Origin: Acinetobacter nectaris CIP 110549
GTDB taxonomy: Bacteria > Pseudomonadota > Gammaproteobacteria > Pseudomonadales > Moraxellaceae
Direction: 5' to 3'
NCBI RefSeq assembly: GCF_000488215.1
Contig: NZ_KI530735.1
Location: 58,534 to 122,533 of the forward strand
DNA length: 64,000 nt
Made by a program: the position numbers and the translations under genes. Positions 8,838 through 17,563 of this stretch are shown here, piece after piece. Each line of letters begins with the position of its first letter. The stretch's first letter is position 1. The notes below the pieces were generated by a model. It was not told the DNA's origin. It did not search any database and saw only the letters and a list, made by a program, of their open reading frames with translations.

Positions 8838-11057
8838 ATGCGTAAATTATCTGTAAGAAAGCTGAAACCTAATTACTTAAATTGTTGTATAGCATTGGTT
8901 TTAGGGGGAGTTTCATTATCGGTAAATGCTCAGGAAAGTAATATCAAACTACCTGTAATTACAGTATATGCCGAGCAAAATCAAAAAATGCCTGAGTCAT
9001 TCACTGTAATTAATGAACAGAACTTAGAGCGAATGGGTGTAACAGATATGGCGAGTATTATTAAATATCAGCCATTGGTGAGTGCGCCACAAACGGCTGT
9101 TGGTTCAGGAAATGCTTGGGATGGATCAGGGACAAGTAGCTATAATATTCGCGGTGTTGAGGGTAATCGGGTTGGTTTAGATATAGATGGAGTAGAGCTT
9201 CCTGATGCAGCCCCAGAACCTGACAGTGGAAAAGGAAATAGCTTTAGTTCAGGGAGAGACTTTATCGATCCTGAATTATTTAGCCAAGTGACTATTCAAT
9301 CAGGAACAACCAATGTAAGTAGTGATGGCATTGGAGGTAGAGTTGTCTTTAAAACAAAGTCACCTCAAGATTACTTAAAGAATGGGAAAAAAATTGCAGG
9401 AGAAGTGAAAGGTGGTTATAGCTCTGCAGATGATGCATGGTTTAGTTCTGTAGCAACAGCTATTGGGAATGATACAGTAAAAGGGTTGGCTATTTATTCT
9501 CATAGAGATGGGCATGCAACAGAAGGTGAAGGAAAGCTACCTACGAATCCTGTGAATTGGAAGTCTGATGCTGTTTTAGCCAAGCTCTTATGGAATATTT
9601 CAGATTACCAATCACTTGGAGCAACATTCGACTTTTATGAAAAACAGACAAACCGTTATATTAGCTCTGATTTATTGAGTAGCCTCTATCCCAAAGGGGC
9701 AAAGCAAGATGTAGATGGACAAAGAATACGTTATAGCTTAGATCATAGCTTAAAAACTGAAAATGTAAGCTTGTTTGATGAGCTAAATACGAACTTATTT
9801 TATCAAACAACGAAAAGTGATAATACGACGCGTGCATTCTATGCAGGTAGAGCAGGAAATGGTAATCGTACAATCCTTAATAATTATACGGAAGATAATA
9901 TTGGTATTAATTTAGGGGCAAAAAAACAATTCAGCTTGCATCAGTTTAACTATGGGCTTAATTTTAGCCAGCAAAATAGTGATCGTCCATGGCAACAGTT
10001 TAATGCTGATGGCAGTGTGACTACTCAAAATAGGATGGTGAAATCCAAGACAAATAAATATGCTGCTTATATTTCCGATGCTATGCAATGGGAGATTGCA
10101 GGTAATCCTCTTGTAGTAACTCCTGGATTACGTTATCAGTTTGAACAGTTTAAGCCTGAAAATAATAATCAAGTGCTAACATCAGCTGCGAAACAGGCGC
10201 AAATTTCTGAAAAAGATAATGCTTATCTTGCACCTAGTCTTGCAATAAGTTATGAGTTTTCACCTAATTATTATAGTTATTTAAAATATAACAGAGGTAA
10301 CAGAATACCGACGGCTGCTGAAATGTCAGGAGCCTATGATCCTGGTCGTGGGTATTCAATTATTGGTAATAGTCAGTTGAAGAAAGAGACAAGTGATGCA
10401 TTTGAAATTGGTTTAAAAACAACACCAATAGATGGTATTAAAGTCGATGTTACGGGTTTCTATACAAAATATAATAATTTTATAGATTATAGAATGCTCA
10501 ATGTGCCTATTGCAGGTGATAGCAGTATGACTTATCAATTGCAAAATATGGCAAATGCCAATATATGGGGAGGTGAGATCTCTACACGTGTCGATTTAGC
10601 ACAGTTTGTATCGCATGCCGATGGTTTTAGCCTTGCATTGGTTGCAGGTAAAACAAAAGGCAATGCTATAAACATAGCAGGACAAAAAAGTAGCTTAAAC
10701 TCGGTTCAGCCTGAAAAAGCAAGTTTAACATTTGCATATGATGATCCTGATCAACGCTATGGTCTTGGATTTACAACCACAGCCGTTAGCGATAGAACAG
10801 CTTCAAAAGATGTCAGTACTGCAAATATTACGGGAGCAACTCAAAACTATTCACGTGTTCCCGGCTATGTCGTGCATGATTTATCTGCATATTGGAAAGC
10901 AAACCAATTTATGACCGTGAATGTTTCCCTAAATAATATCTTTGATAAGAAATATTGGGACTATGCAAGTGTTGGTACCTTAACAAGTGCAAGTCTAATT
11001 GATCGAGCAACTCTTCCGGGAAGAAATATAGTTGCAAGTTTGGCATTTAAGTTTTAA
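8838..11057 (+). CDS. TonB-dependent outer-membrane receptor, haem/haemoglobin-receptor-like
   Basis: The 739-residue precursor has a signal peptide ending VNA at residue 31 and a TonB-box-like LPVITVYA just after it. A plug domain follows (YNIRGVEGNRVGLDIDGVELPDA; SSDGIGGRVVFKTKSP) and then a beta-barrel that ends in the terminal aromatic F of outer-membrane proteins (ASLAFKF). Near residue 490 RIPTAAEM...GNSQLKKETSDAFEIGLK corresponds to the FRAP/NPNL region of haem and haemoglobin receptors, which points to a haem-type ligand without proving it. Two Fur-like boxes lie upstream. No good Shine-Dalgarno precedes the ATG. The EF-hand gene follows after 15 bases. Confidence 0.85.
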   Translation: MRKLSVRKLKPNYLNCCIALVLGGVSLSVNAQESNIKLPVITVYAEQNQKMPESFTVINEQNLERMGVTDMASIIKYQPLVSAPQTAVGSGNAWDGSGTSSYNIRGVEGNRVGLDIDGVELPDAAPEPDSGKGNSFSSGRDFIDPELFSQVTIQSGTTNVSSDGIGGRVVFKTKSPQDYLKNGKKIAGEVKGGYSSADDAWFSSVATAIGNDTVKGLAIYSHRDGHATEGEGKLPTNPVNWKSDAVLAKLLWNISDYQSLGATFDFYEKQTNRYISSDLLSSLYPKGAKQDVDGQRIRYSLDHSLKTENVSLFDELNTNLFYQTTKSDNTTRAFYAGRAGNGNRTILNNYTEDNIGINLGAKKQFSLHQFNYGLNFSQQNSDRPWQQFNADGSVTTQNRMVKSKTNKYAAYISDAMQWEIAGNPLVVTPGLRYQFEQFKPENNNQVLTSAAKQAQISEKDNAYLAPSLAISYEFSPNYYSYLKYNRGNRIPTAAEMSGAYDPGRGYSIIGNSQLKKETSDAFEIGLKTTPIDGIKVDVTGFYTKYNNFIDYRMLNVPIAGDSSMTYQLQNMANANIWGGEISTRVDLAQFVSHADGFSLALVAGKTKGNAINIAGQKSSLNSVQPEKASLTFAYDDPDQRYGLGFTTTAVSDRTASKDVSTANITGATQNYSRVPGYVVHDLSAYWKANQFMTVNVSLNNIFDKKYWDYASVGTLTSASLIDRATLPGRNIVASLAFKF

Positions 11058-11072
11058 GAAACAGGAATTTTC

Positions 11073-11942
11073 ATGAAAAAATATTTAGCAATCATCTCTT
11101 TATGTACATTGGCATCATGCCATTTATTTGCGTCAGAACAGGTTAAGAATACCCCTCTTATATTTACAACGGGTATAGAGGAATCACCTCAAACAACAAA
11201 TAATAGATGGGTCAAATTATTTGCAGAAGATAATGCAAACGAGGTATCTAAAAAACAGTTTATTCAGAAGTTTACAGCACAATATGAGAGCTTATTCAAA
11301 TCTAGCAGTCATGTAAATCGACAACAGTTTGTGGACTTTGAGCTAGAAAAATTTGATCAAATGATGCAAAGTCATAGAGGTATGTCAGTAAAGCAGGCTC
11401 ATGTACGCTTTAATGTACTTGATGAAAACAAAGACCAAAAGTTGACGCTAAAAGAGTTTCAGGATGTTGGTTTAAAGACATTTGATAGTTTTGATAAAAA
11501 CCATGATGGTGTAATCAATGATGAAGATATTAAATTGGATGAGAAAAAAGTAACATTACATGGAGGTGCTTCATTTAAGAGTCCAGTTTCTATGCCTATG
11601 GCAACAGATACGACATCATTTATTGAGCAATATGGTGAAGGAAAGGGTTATGTAACGTTGGCGATGTATTTGACAGCGCGTGAAAAACAATATGTTCACA
11701 TGGATATAAGCCATAATTGGTATGTGACAGAAGATGCTTATGTAAATGAGTTTGCACAACGTTATGATGAGCATGCTTTAAATGCTCGTTCAAAAATGAA
11801 GTCATTTGATGAGTCTCGTTTTGATCATATTTCACATAGCAAAACTACGATAGATAGAAAAGATATTAAGCAATTTGCAACTCAACTTTTCCAATATTGG
11901 GATAAAGATAAAACAGGAAAAATTAAATTAACTCAGCCTTAG
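11073..11942 (+). CDS. Exported EF-hand protein, possible lipoprotein, paired with the TonB receptor
   Basis: The 289-residue precursor has a signal sequence with a lipobox-like LASC at residues 13-16, so it may be lipidated on Cys16. An alternative signal peptidase I site after LFA cannot be excluded. Canonical or near-canonical EF-hand loops lie at 117-128 (DENKDQKLTLKE), 141-152 (DKNHDGVINDED) and 277-288 (DKDKTGKIKLTQ). The rest is unrecognised. AGGAA precedes the ATG, and the 15-base gap to the receptor implies one Fur-controlled transcript. A role as a calcium-dependent accessory factor for that receptor is inference from position only. Confidence 0.7.
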   Translation: MKKYLAIISLCTLASCHLFASEQVKNTPLIFTTGIEESPQTTNNRWVKLFAEDNANEVSKKQFIQKFTAQYESLFKSSSHVNRQQFVDFELEKFDQMMQSHRGMSVKQAHVRFNVLDENKDQKLTLKEFQDVGLKTFDSFDKNHDGVINDEDIKLDEKKVTLHGGASFKSPVSMPMATDTTSFIEQYGEGKGYVTLAMYLTAREKQYVHMDISHNWYVTEDAYVNEFAQRYDEHALNARSKMKSFDESRFDHISHSKTTIDRKDIKQFATQLFQYWDKDKTGKIKLTQP

Positions 11943-11984
11943 TGTGTTTTTGAGTGTTTGATGAACAGTTAAGAACTTATAGTA

Positions 11985-12013
11985 TTGACGTAAAACGAAT
12001 AAATATACATAAT
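11985..12013 (+). promoter_or_regulatory. Promoter of tRNA-Met
   Basis: A -35 TTGACG (11985-11990) is followed by a 17-base spacer and a -10 CATAAT (12008-12013). The GC-containing bases after the -10 (GCACGC) resemble the discriminator of stringently controlled stable-RNA promoters. Confidence 0.65.
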
Positions 12014-12026
12014 GCACGCACAAAAT

Positions 12027-12103
12027 GGCTATGTAGCTCAGTTGGTTAGAGCACAGCACTCATAATGCTGGGGTCACAGGTTCAAGTCCAGTCATAGCCA
12101 CCA
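12027..12103 (+). tRNA. tRNA-Met(CAT), elongator type
   Basis: The 77-base gene folds as a full cloverleaf: acceptor GGCTATG / CATAGCC, D arm GCTC / GAGC, anticodon stem CAGCA / TGCTG with loop CTCATAA, T arm with TTCAAGT, and encoded CCA. The anticodon is CAT. The overall sequence is close to E. coli elongator tRNA-Met rather than the initiator. One A-A mismatch sits in the T stem, where the E. coli tRNA also has a mismatch. Confidence 0.93.
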
Positions 12104-12131
12104 AATTTAAACTTATAGAAATATAAGTTAT

Positions 12132-12169
12132 AAGCCCCCAAAAGATTATATCTATTGGGGGCTTTTTTA
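12132..12169 (+). terminator. Terminator downstream of tRNA-Met
   Basis: AAGCCCCCA (12132-12140) pairs with TGGGGGCTT (12156-12164), followed by a run of T. Confidence 0.85.
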
Positions 12170-12178
12170 TTGCGCTGA

Positions 12179-12436
12179 TCATTCGTATCTAGAGATCAAG
12201 TTTGTAATTTCATGAACATAATATGTTGTTCTATTTATTTTAATAATGTCATTTTTAGAAGCAGTTTCAAAAGTAGTATATAGCGCTGAATCAAAAATAG
12301 TCGAACTTTTTGAATTAATCCATAAATAATGTGTATATTTATTATTATTAACAATAACGATATCTTCCACCTGCTCTAAATATAAGGTTTCACTATTAAC
12401 GTGAGACTTTAAAGTAATTAATAATAATGCTGTCAT
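12179..12436 (-). CDS. Hypothetical small protein (85 aa)
   Basis: The protein is not recognised. It has a hydrophobic start, no cysteines and no repeated motif; the body is polar and tyrosine/asparagine-rich (KYTHYLWINSKSS, INRTTYYVHEITN). The ATG is preceded on its own strand by AGGAT at a suitable distance, which is the main reason to accept it. It lies convergent to the tRNA-Met unit with only a few bases between its stop and the tRNA terminator. It could be a small exported or a standalone accessory protein; no function is claimed. Confidence 0.45.
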   Translation of the reverse strand: MTALLLITLKSHVNSETLYLEQVEDIVIVNNNKYTHYLWINSKSSTIFDSALYTTFETASKNDIIKINRTTYYVHEITNLISRYE

Positions 12437-12775
12437 TATTATCCTAAAGGACCGAGTAACTCATTGAATATATTACTCTCTACAGTAGATAGATTCATGT
12501 TGTATATGGCTAATTTTGTTAGTTAAAAAACATGTTTGTAAGCTTTTGCTTACAAGTATCTCTACCTGAAAATTTATAGGCATGCTTGGTATCGTAATAG
12601 GTGAATAAACATGAATAATTTATTTAATTAAGTCTAGATATTAAGAATAAGTATTACGGTAATATGACAATGATATCTAAAACATATACCATATTATTTT
12701 GATTGAAATAATTGCTTATACATAAAGAAAAAACTTTACTCTAGGCAGAAATAAATAAGAAATTTGGAGATCTAT
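12437..12775. other. Intergenic region with one short inverted repeat
   Basis: About 340 bases without a gene between a minus-strand small gene and a plus-strand transporter, so it should contain two divergent promoters. TTGTAAGC (12536-12543) and GCTTACAA (12548-12555) form an 8-bp inverted repeat with a 4-base loop and no direct T run. It may be a regulator site or a hairpin. Nothing else stands out. Confidence 0.5.
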
Positions 12776-13645
12776 ATGGAACGCTTTGCTCCCATTTTGG
12801 TTATCTTTGGAGCGGTATCATATGCGATGGTCGGTATTGTCTTGGAAGTCGCGACACATCATGGCTACCCAGTTCAAAAAATTATTGTTGGTATGTATTT
12901 ACTATCTTTTATCGTTTTACATATGCTTTATTGTGTATCTAAACAGACCAACTCATCTCTTTCTAGAAAAGAATTTATACTGTTTTTGTCTTTAGGAATC
13001 TTTACGATCTCCATTACATATTGTTTTTATCATTCCTTGAGGTTTGTAGGCGTACCTATTGCAACATTATTGTTAATGCAATCATCATGGATGACACCAC
13101 TTTTATCTGCATGTTTAAGAAAAACAAGCTTAGCAAAGAAAGATATCATTTCTATGTGCTTTATCGTATTTGGTGTGTTTTTATCAGCGTATAGTCATGA
13201 TGTTACTATTTCATTTGCTGGTATTGGGTGGGGGCTTGCTGCAGCATTAAGTTACAGTATTATGCTATTGTGCTCGTCAAACTTGGCTAAGGAAAAAAGT
13301 GTATTAGAGAAGTCCTCTGCAATTAGTTTAGGTGCATTTTTAATTTCATTAGTTTTATTTCACAATGACAGTTACGTTGACTTTTTAAGTGAAAGGACAT
13401 ATTGGTCATTGTTATATGCGCTATTTGCAACAATTTTACCGCTTACATTATTGGCAACTGGTCTGAAGTATATTTCAGCCAATTTAGCAGGGGCACTCAT
13501 TACCTTAGAAATTCCTGCTGCTTATGTGTTATCGGCATTTTTCTTGGCAGATCATATTACGATTAATCAGATTTTAGGTTGTCTTATTATTACGTTAACA
13601 ATAGGACTACCCAAAGTATTAAATAAAAAGAAGCCTAACATTTAG
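12776..13645 (+). CDS. EamA/DMT-family transporter
   Basis: The 289-residue protein has ten predicted membrane helices arranged as two EamA repeats; the second repeat starts near residue 145 (ISFAGIGWGLAAALSYSIMLL) and ends with GALITLEIPAAYVLSAFFLADHITINQILGCLIIT, typical of the drug/metabolite transporter superfamily. Substrate is unknown; members export amino acids, sugars or drugs. A TTG at 12764 would add four residues, but the ATG at 12776 has TTGGAGA seven bases upstream. It shares a hairpin terminator with the convergent nadE gene. Confidence 0.85.
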   Translation: MERFAPILVIFGAVSYAMVGIVLEVATHHGYPVQKIIVGMYLLSFIVLHMLYCVSKQTNSSLSRKEFILFLSLGIFTISITYCFYHSLRFVGVPIATLLLMQSSWMTPLLSACLRKTSLAKKDIISMCFIVFGVFLSAYSHDVTISFAGIGWGLAAALSYSIMLLCSSNLAKEKSVLEKSSAISLGAFLISLVLFHNDSYVDFLSERTYWSLLYALFATILPLTLLATGLKYISANLAGALITLEIPAAYVLSAFFLADHITINQILGCLIITLTIGLPKVLNKKKPNI

Positions 13646-13655
13646 TTAGGCTTCT
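13620..13655. terminator. Hairpin terminator between the EamA gene and nadE
   Basis: AGAAGCCTAAC (13629-13639) pairs with GTTAGGCTTCT (13645-13655). A T tract follows on the minus strand (complement of 13620-13628), so it mainly ends nadE transcripts; the left arm lies inside the last codons of the EamA gene. Confidence 0.75.
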
Positions 13656-13666
13656 TGGTTAAGAAA

Positions 13667-15292
13667 TTAGATACCTGCTTTCCAACCATTCATAATTGGA
13701 TAGCGTCTTTCACGACCAAAAGCTTTTGAGCTAATACGTGGACCTATAACACCTTGACGGCGTTTATATTCATTGTTATCTACAAGCTTAATTACTTTTT
13801 CTACGACTGCTTTATCAAAACCACGTGCAATGATGTCAGTTTGGCTTTGATCTTCTTCGATATACGCATAAAGAATACTGTCTAAGACATCGTAACTTGG
13901 TAGAGAGTCTTGGTCTTTCTGATCGGCACGTAATTCAGCAGAAGGTGGGCGAGTAATAACACGCTCAGGAATAACAGGTTTTTCAGAAATGCTGTTACGG
14001 TATTTTGCAAGCTCAAATACGATGGTTTTATAAACATCTTTAAGTACAGCAAAGCCGCCGACCATATCGCCATACAGTGTGCAATAACCAACAGCAAGTT
14101 CTGACTTGTTCCCTGTAGAAAGTACAAGGTTACCAAACTTATTAGATAGTCCCATAAGCAGTGTACCGCGTGCACGTGCTTGTAAGTTTTCTTCTGTTGC
14201 ATCTGCTTTTGCATTGCCAAAGAAAGGGAATAGTGTTTGTTGGTAGCTGTTTACAATTTGGTTGATTTCAGCAATACCAAAAGCAACACCTAAATTTTTC
14301 GCTTGTGTTGCTGCATCTTCTACACTAATTTTTGCAGTATAAGTATAAGGCATCATTACAGCTTGTACTTTATCTGCACCGAGAGCATCAACTGCAATTG
14401 CAAGTGTAAGTGCAGAGTCGATACCTCCAGAAAGCCCTAAAATAACGCCTGGAAAGCCTGAACGCTGTACGTAGTCACGCGTTGCTACAACTAAACCTTG
14501 ATAAATTTCAGCCATGGTTTCAAGTGGAGCATGTTGCTCTGAACTTTCAAAACATGCTTTTTCAGTTTGGTATGTTGTGTAGTAAACCTTTTCTTTATAG
14601 CTTTCTGCTTGTAAAGCAACATCACCATTTTTATTGATGACAAACCCTGATCCATCAAAGATTAAATCATCTTGTCCACCAACTTGGTTGTTATAGACAA
14701 TATTAATATTTAGTTGCTTTGCAACTTCTTGCAATGTTTTTACACGGTGTTGTGGTTTTCCCACCTCGTAAGGAGATGAGTTCAATACTAAAATGCTATC
14801 TACATTCAACTTGGCAAGTTGTTGTACGGTGTTTAAGTTCCAAACATCTTCACAAATAAGTACGCCAAATTTATGACCAGCATATTCAAATATAAGATGT
14901 TGGTTACCTGCATTGAAGTAGCGTTTTTCATCAAACACGCCATAGTTGGGTAGGTTTTGTTTGTTATATACACCTAAAACTTGCCCGTCTTTCATAACCG
15001 CAGCAGAGTTAAATGTTTGACCATCTTCAGTTTGATGGGCAAAACCAAAAACCATAATAATGTCTTTAACATGACTTAGTTTTTCAAAAGCTTGTTTCGT
15101 TCTTTTTTTAAGGCTTGGGCGTAAAAGTAGGTCTTCAGCTGAATAGCCAATTAAACTAAGTTCAGGAAAAATAATGAGGTCAGCATGCTCTTGTTTTGCT
15201 TTGCTTGCTTGTTCAACCATTTTTTGGGTATTACTTTCAAGATTGCCGACATGTGGAGAAAACTGAGCAAGCGCAATTTTAAAATTTTTCAT
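13667..15292 (-). CDS. nadE: Glutamine-dependent NAD+ synthetase
   Basis: The 541-residue enzyme amidates nicotinic acid adenine dinucleotide to NAD+, the last step of NAD synthesis, in the cytoplasm. Residues 1-260 are a nitrilase-type glutaminase with the Glu44-Lys111-Cys147 triad visible in FPELSL, KQNLPNY and LICEDV. Residues 270-541 are the synthetase with the ATP pyrophosphatase loop SGGIDS at 288-293. The length is normal for the two-domain bacterial form. It is monocistronic, lies near the nadC/nadAB genes, but has no copy of the operator motif found upstream of those. Confidence 0.95.
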   Translation of the reverse strand: MKNFKIALAQFSPHVGNLESNTQKMVEQASKAKQEHADLIIFPELSLIGYSAEDLLLRPSLKKRTKQAFEKLSHVKDIIMVFGFAHQTEDGQTFNSAAVMKDGQVLGVYNKQNLPNYGVFDEKRYFNAGNQHLIFEYAGHKFGVLICEDVWNLNTVQQLAKLNVDSILVLNSSPYEVGKPQHRVKTLQEVAKQLNINIVYNNQVGGQDDLIFDGSGFVINKNGDVALQAESYKEKVYYTTYQTEKACFESSEQHAPLETMAEIYQGLVVATRDYVQRSGFPGVILGLSGGIDSALTLAIAVDALGADKVQAVMMPYTYTAKISVEDAATQAKNLGVAFGIAEINQIVNSYQQTLFPFFGNAKADATEENLQARARGTLLMGLSNKFGNLVLSTGNKSELAVGYCTLYGDMVGGFAVLKDVYKTIVFELAKYRNSISEKPVIPERVITRPPSAELRADQKDQDSLPSYDVLDSILYAYIEEDQSQTDIIARGFDKAVVEKVIKLVDNNEYKRRQGVIGPRISSKAFGRERRYPIMNGWKAGI

Positions 15293-15521
15293 TTAAACAA
15301 AATCCTATTCCTATAGGGATGAACAACGGGCTGATTTTTTGGATTTAATTATTCAGCTCATTGTCGATTACACATTGATATAAGGGAATAATTCGGTAGA
15401 TGCTACTATATACGAAACTACACGAACATTGAGCTTTTAACGTCAAAAAAAATCTGTATTTTTAAAGAAAATTACAGATAACCAATAAGTTTGCACAATT
15501 TTTATCTATAGGTGCTTTACC

Positions 15522-15998
15522 ATGCTAATTTCTATTTGGCAAAAGCTAAATCAAATTTTTATTGTACAGAAACGCTCATTAACTTCTGGCGAAAAACAAC
15601 TGATACAGTCTGTTTTTAATAACCATATTGTTTTAGAGAATGTAGAGATTATTGCACATAAAGCAGTTATGAAAAACTACGCTATGAGCCCAAATGGTAA
15701 AGTTTATTTTAATCCTGTAAATTGGGTTGAAGATTTTTCAATTTTAGATATTTATAAACAGTCTTGGTTTATTCATGAAATGGTACATGTGTGGCAGTTA
15801 CAACAAGGCGTAAATGTTGTGCTTGGTGCAATATGTAATAGGCGTTATCGTTACAAACTGAAATATGGTAAAGCATTTCATTGTTATGGAGTGGAACAGC
15901 AGGCGCAAATGGTGCAAGACTATTTCTTAAAAAAGAAACTTGCCTTGCCTTGTGATGATCTTAAACAATGTATTCCATTTTTATGCTTAATGCCTTAA
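15522..15998 (+). CDS. Small zincin-like protein with HExxH motif
   Basis: The 158-residue protein contains HEMVHVWQ at residues about 88-95, the HExxH zinc-binding and catalytic motif of metallopeptidases. A further possible ligand region, HCYGVEQQAQMVQDYF, lies downstream. I do not recognise a signal peptide, so it looks cytoplasmic. Similar short proteins are sometimes annotated as Vgr-related or zinc-protease-like; no secretion genes are near. Its last 12 bases overlap the end of the convergent peroxiredoxin gene. Function is not established. Confidence 0.6.
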   Translation: MLISIWQKLNQIFIVQKRSLTSGEKQLIQSVFNNHIVLENVEIIAHKAVMKNYAMSPNGKVYFNPVNWVEDFSILDIYKQSWFIHEMVHVWQLQQGVNVVLGAICNRRYRYKLKYGKAFHCYGVEQQAQMVQDYFLKKKLALPCDDLKQCIPFLCLMP

Positions 15999-16559
15999 AT
16001 CATTCTTTTGGATATCTGAAAGCACTTGTTTAGCATGTGTTTCGGTATTTACACTTTGATAGTGATACACAATCGTGCCCTGTGGGTCTATAAGAAAAGT
16101 TTCTCGTTTGGCAATTTTGGTAATTCCTAAATTGCGTACAATGCCTAATGCTGCTGTTAATTTATTTTGATTGTCGACCAATATTGGAAAAGGTAATGAA
16201 AGTTTATTCGAAAACTTTTCATGTGATGCCAGTGAATCTAAACTTACGCCGAGTACACTCGCATTGCTTTTTACAAATTGAGGGTAGAGCTGTTTGAATT
16301 GGTTGGCTTCTTCTGTACAGCCGGGAGAGTTATCTTTAGGGTAAAAATACAAAACTAACCATTTGCCTTGATATTGCTCAAGTGTATGCCATTTTCCATA
16401 TTGGTCTTGTAAGTTAAATGCTGGCGCAGACTTTCCGACCCATTCCTTTGCATCTGCTTTTGAGAAAAGAGATATTTCTGCATGACTTATAGAGATGCTA
16501 AATGTACTGATAAAGATAAAGTATAAGCATCTGAGAATGAACTGTTTTGTAGTATCCAT
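15987..16559 (-). CDS. Exported AhpC/TSA (BCP-type) peroxiredoxin
   Basis: The 190-residue protein has an N-terminal hydrophobic signal (residues 8-28, ending SHA) and a thioredoxin-fold peroxiredoxin domain from about residue 42. The peroxidatic cysteine is in SPGCTEEANQF. These enzymes reduce hydrogen peroxide or organic peroxides using thiols; the signal peptide suggests a periplasmic site, less usual for the BCP type. No second cysteine is found in the helix position, which would make it a 1-Cys type. It lies downstream of nadC on the same strand, with a long hairpin between. Confidence 0.8.
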   Translation of the reverse strand: MDTTKQFILRCLYFIFISTFSISISHAEISLFSKADAKEWVGKSAPAFNLQDQYGKWHTLEQYQGKWLVLYFYPKDNSPGCTEEANQFKQLYPQFVKSNASVLGVSLDSLASHEKFSNKLSLPFPILVDNQNKLTAALGIVRNLGITKIAKRETFLIDPQGTIVYHYQSVNTETHAKQVLSDIQKNDLRH

Positions 16560-16605
16560 ATGCGCTTTAATAGATGTAATAAATATAAAATTTATTATGA
16601 CGCAT

Positions 16606-16648
16606 TAAGCAGGAGTTGTAAGCTTTTTCAGTTTATAACTCCTGCTTA
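16606..16648 (-). terminator. Long hairpin after nadC
   Basis: TAAGCAGGAGTT (16606-16617) and AACTCCTGCTTA (16637-16648) form a perfect 12-bp stem a few bases after the nadC stop. Neither strand has a clear T run after it, so it may be a terminator of a less usual kind, or an RNA stabiliser or attenuator between nadC and the peroxiredoxin gene. Confidence 0.5.
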
Positions 16649-16651
16649 GAA

Positions 16652-17500
16652 TTATAAATAATCTAACCCGATATCTAGGTAGCGTGCGCTGTGTGTCAGA
16701 TAGCCAAGTGCCATAAAGTTAACTCCTGTTTCTGCAACGGCTTTAGCAGTTTGAGGAGTAATACCACCTGATGCTTCTGTTGCTGCTTTGCCTTCACACA
16801 TTGCAACAGCTTTTTTGAGTATCTCAGGAGACATATTGTCTAATAACACCAGTGATACGCCTTCTTGTAATACAAGTTGAAGTTGTTCTAGTGTATCTAC
16901 TTCGACTTCTACAGGGATTAGATGTCCTGCATATGCTTTGGCTTTTTGGATGGTGGAAACAATATCTCCACCTGAAAGTGCAATATGATTATCTTTAATT
17001 AAAATAGCATCATCGAGTCCCATGCGATGATTCCGCCCACCACCTGTACGTACGGCATACTTTTGAACATCTCTTAAACCGGGAATCGTTTTTCGTGTAC
17101 ATGTTAAGCGTGTAGATGTATGAGAAATACTGCTTTGGATTTCGTGGGTTGTGGTAGCAATACCGCTGAGATGTGTAAGGAAATTCAGTGCTGTACGCTC
17201 TGCACTTAAAATGGCATGTGCATTACCTTGAATAGACGCAATAATGGTATTGGGTGCAAGTGCAGCACCATCTTCGAGGTGTGCATGAAACTCAAGGTGA
17301 GCATTCATGGTTTTAAAAGTAAGTCGTGCTAAATCTATACCGCATAGAACACCTGACTCACGAGCCACAATATGCAGCTTTGCTTCTTTCTGAGCGGGAA
17401 TGACTGCTTCAGATGTTACATCGCCACGTCGTCCTAAATCTTCTCTTAAAGCTGCATCTACAAGTGGTTGTAAAATAACGTCAGGCAATGCGTAATGCAT
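16652..17500 (-). CDS. nadC: Nicotinate-nucleotide pyrophosphorylase (quinolinate phosphoribosyltransferase)
   Basis: The 282-residue enzyme converts quinolinate and PRPP to nicotinate mononucleotide. Family motifs are present: REDLGRRGDVTS near residue 20, TRKTIPGLRDVQKYAVRTGGGRNHRMGLDDAILIKDNHI (catalytic and substrate-binding stretch, given here in part) and EVEVDTLEQL. The frame is open to 17524, but the ATG at 17500 has GGAG upstream and lies downstream of the inferred promoter. That promoter overlaps a NadQ/NrtR-type operator at 17516-17534, in the short gap after the regulator gene. Confidence 0.95.
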   Translation of the reverse strand: MHYALPDVILQPLVDAALREDLGRRGDVTSEAVIPAQKEAKLHIVARESGVLCGIDLARLTFKTMNAHLEFHAHLEDGAALAPNTIIASIQGNAHAILSAERTALNFLTHLSGIATTTHEIQSSISHTSTRLTCTRKTIPGLRDVQKYAVRTGGGRNHRMGLDDAILIKDNHIALSGGDIVSTIQKAKAYAGHLIPVEVEVDTLEQLQLVLQEGVSLVLLDNMSPEILKKAVAMCEGKAATEASGGITPQTAKAVAETGVNFMALGYLTHSARYLDIGLDYL

Positions 17501-17515
17501 AGTAAATCTCCAATA

Positions 17516-17534
17516 TATGCTCATATAGAGTATA
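17516..17534. promoter_or_regulatory. Predicted NAD-regulator operator over the nadC promoter
   Basis: TATGCTCATATAGAGTATA is a near-palindrome almost identical to the reverse complement of the site at 18669-18687. On the minus strand it contains TATACT, a plausible -10, with TTGCAT (17553-17558) as -35 at 18 bases. The repeated occurrence only at nadC and nadA supports a real operator. Confidence 0.75.
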
Positions 17535-17563
17535 TGTTGGAAATTTACAACGATGCAATCTTT

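Noticed and set aside
12536..12555. Hairpin TTGTAAGC / GCTTACAA as a terminator
   Set aside because: No T run follows on the plus strand, and the minus-strand T run is separated by several bases with no gene ending nearby.
15292..15521. NadQ/NrtR-type operator before nadE
   Set aside because: No TACTCA-n3-TGAGTA palindrome is present in the nadE upstream region, unlike nadC and nadA.
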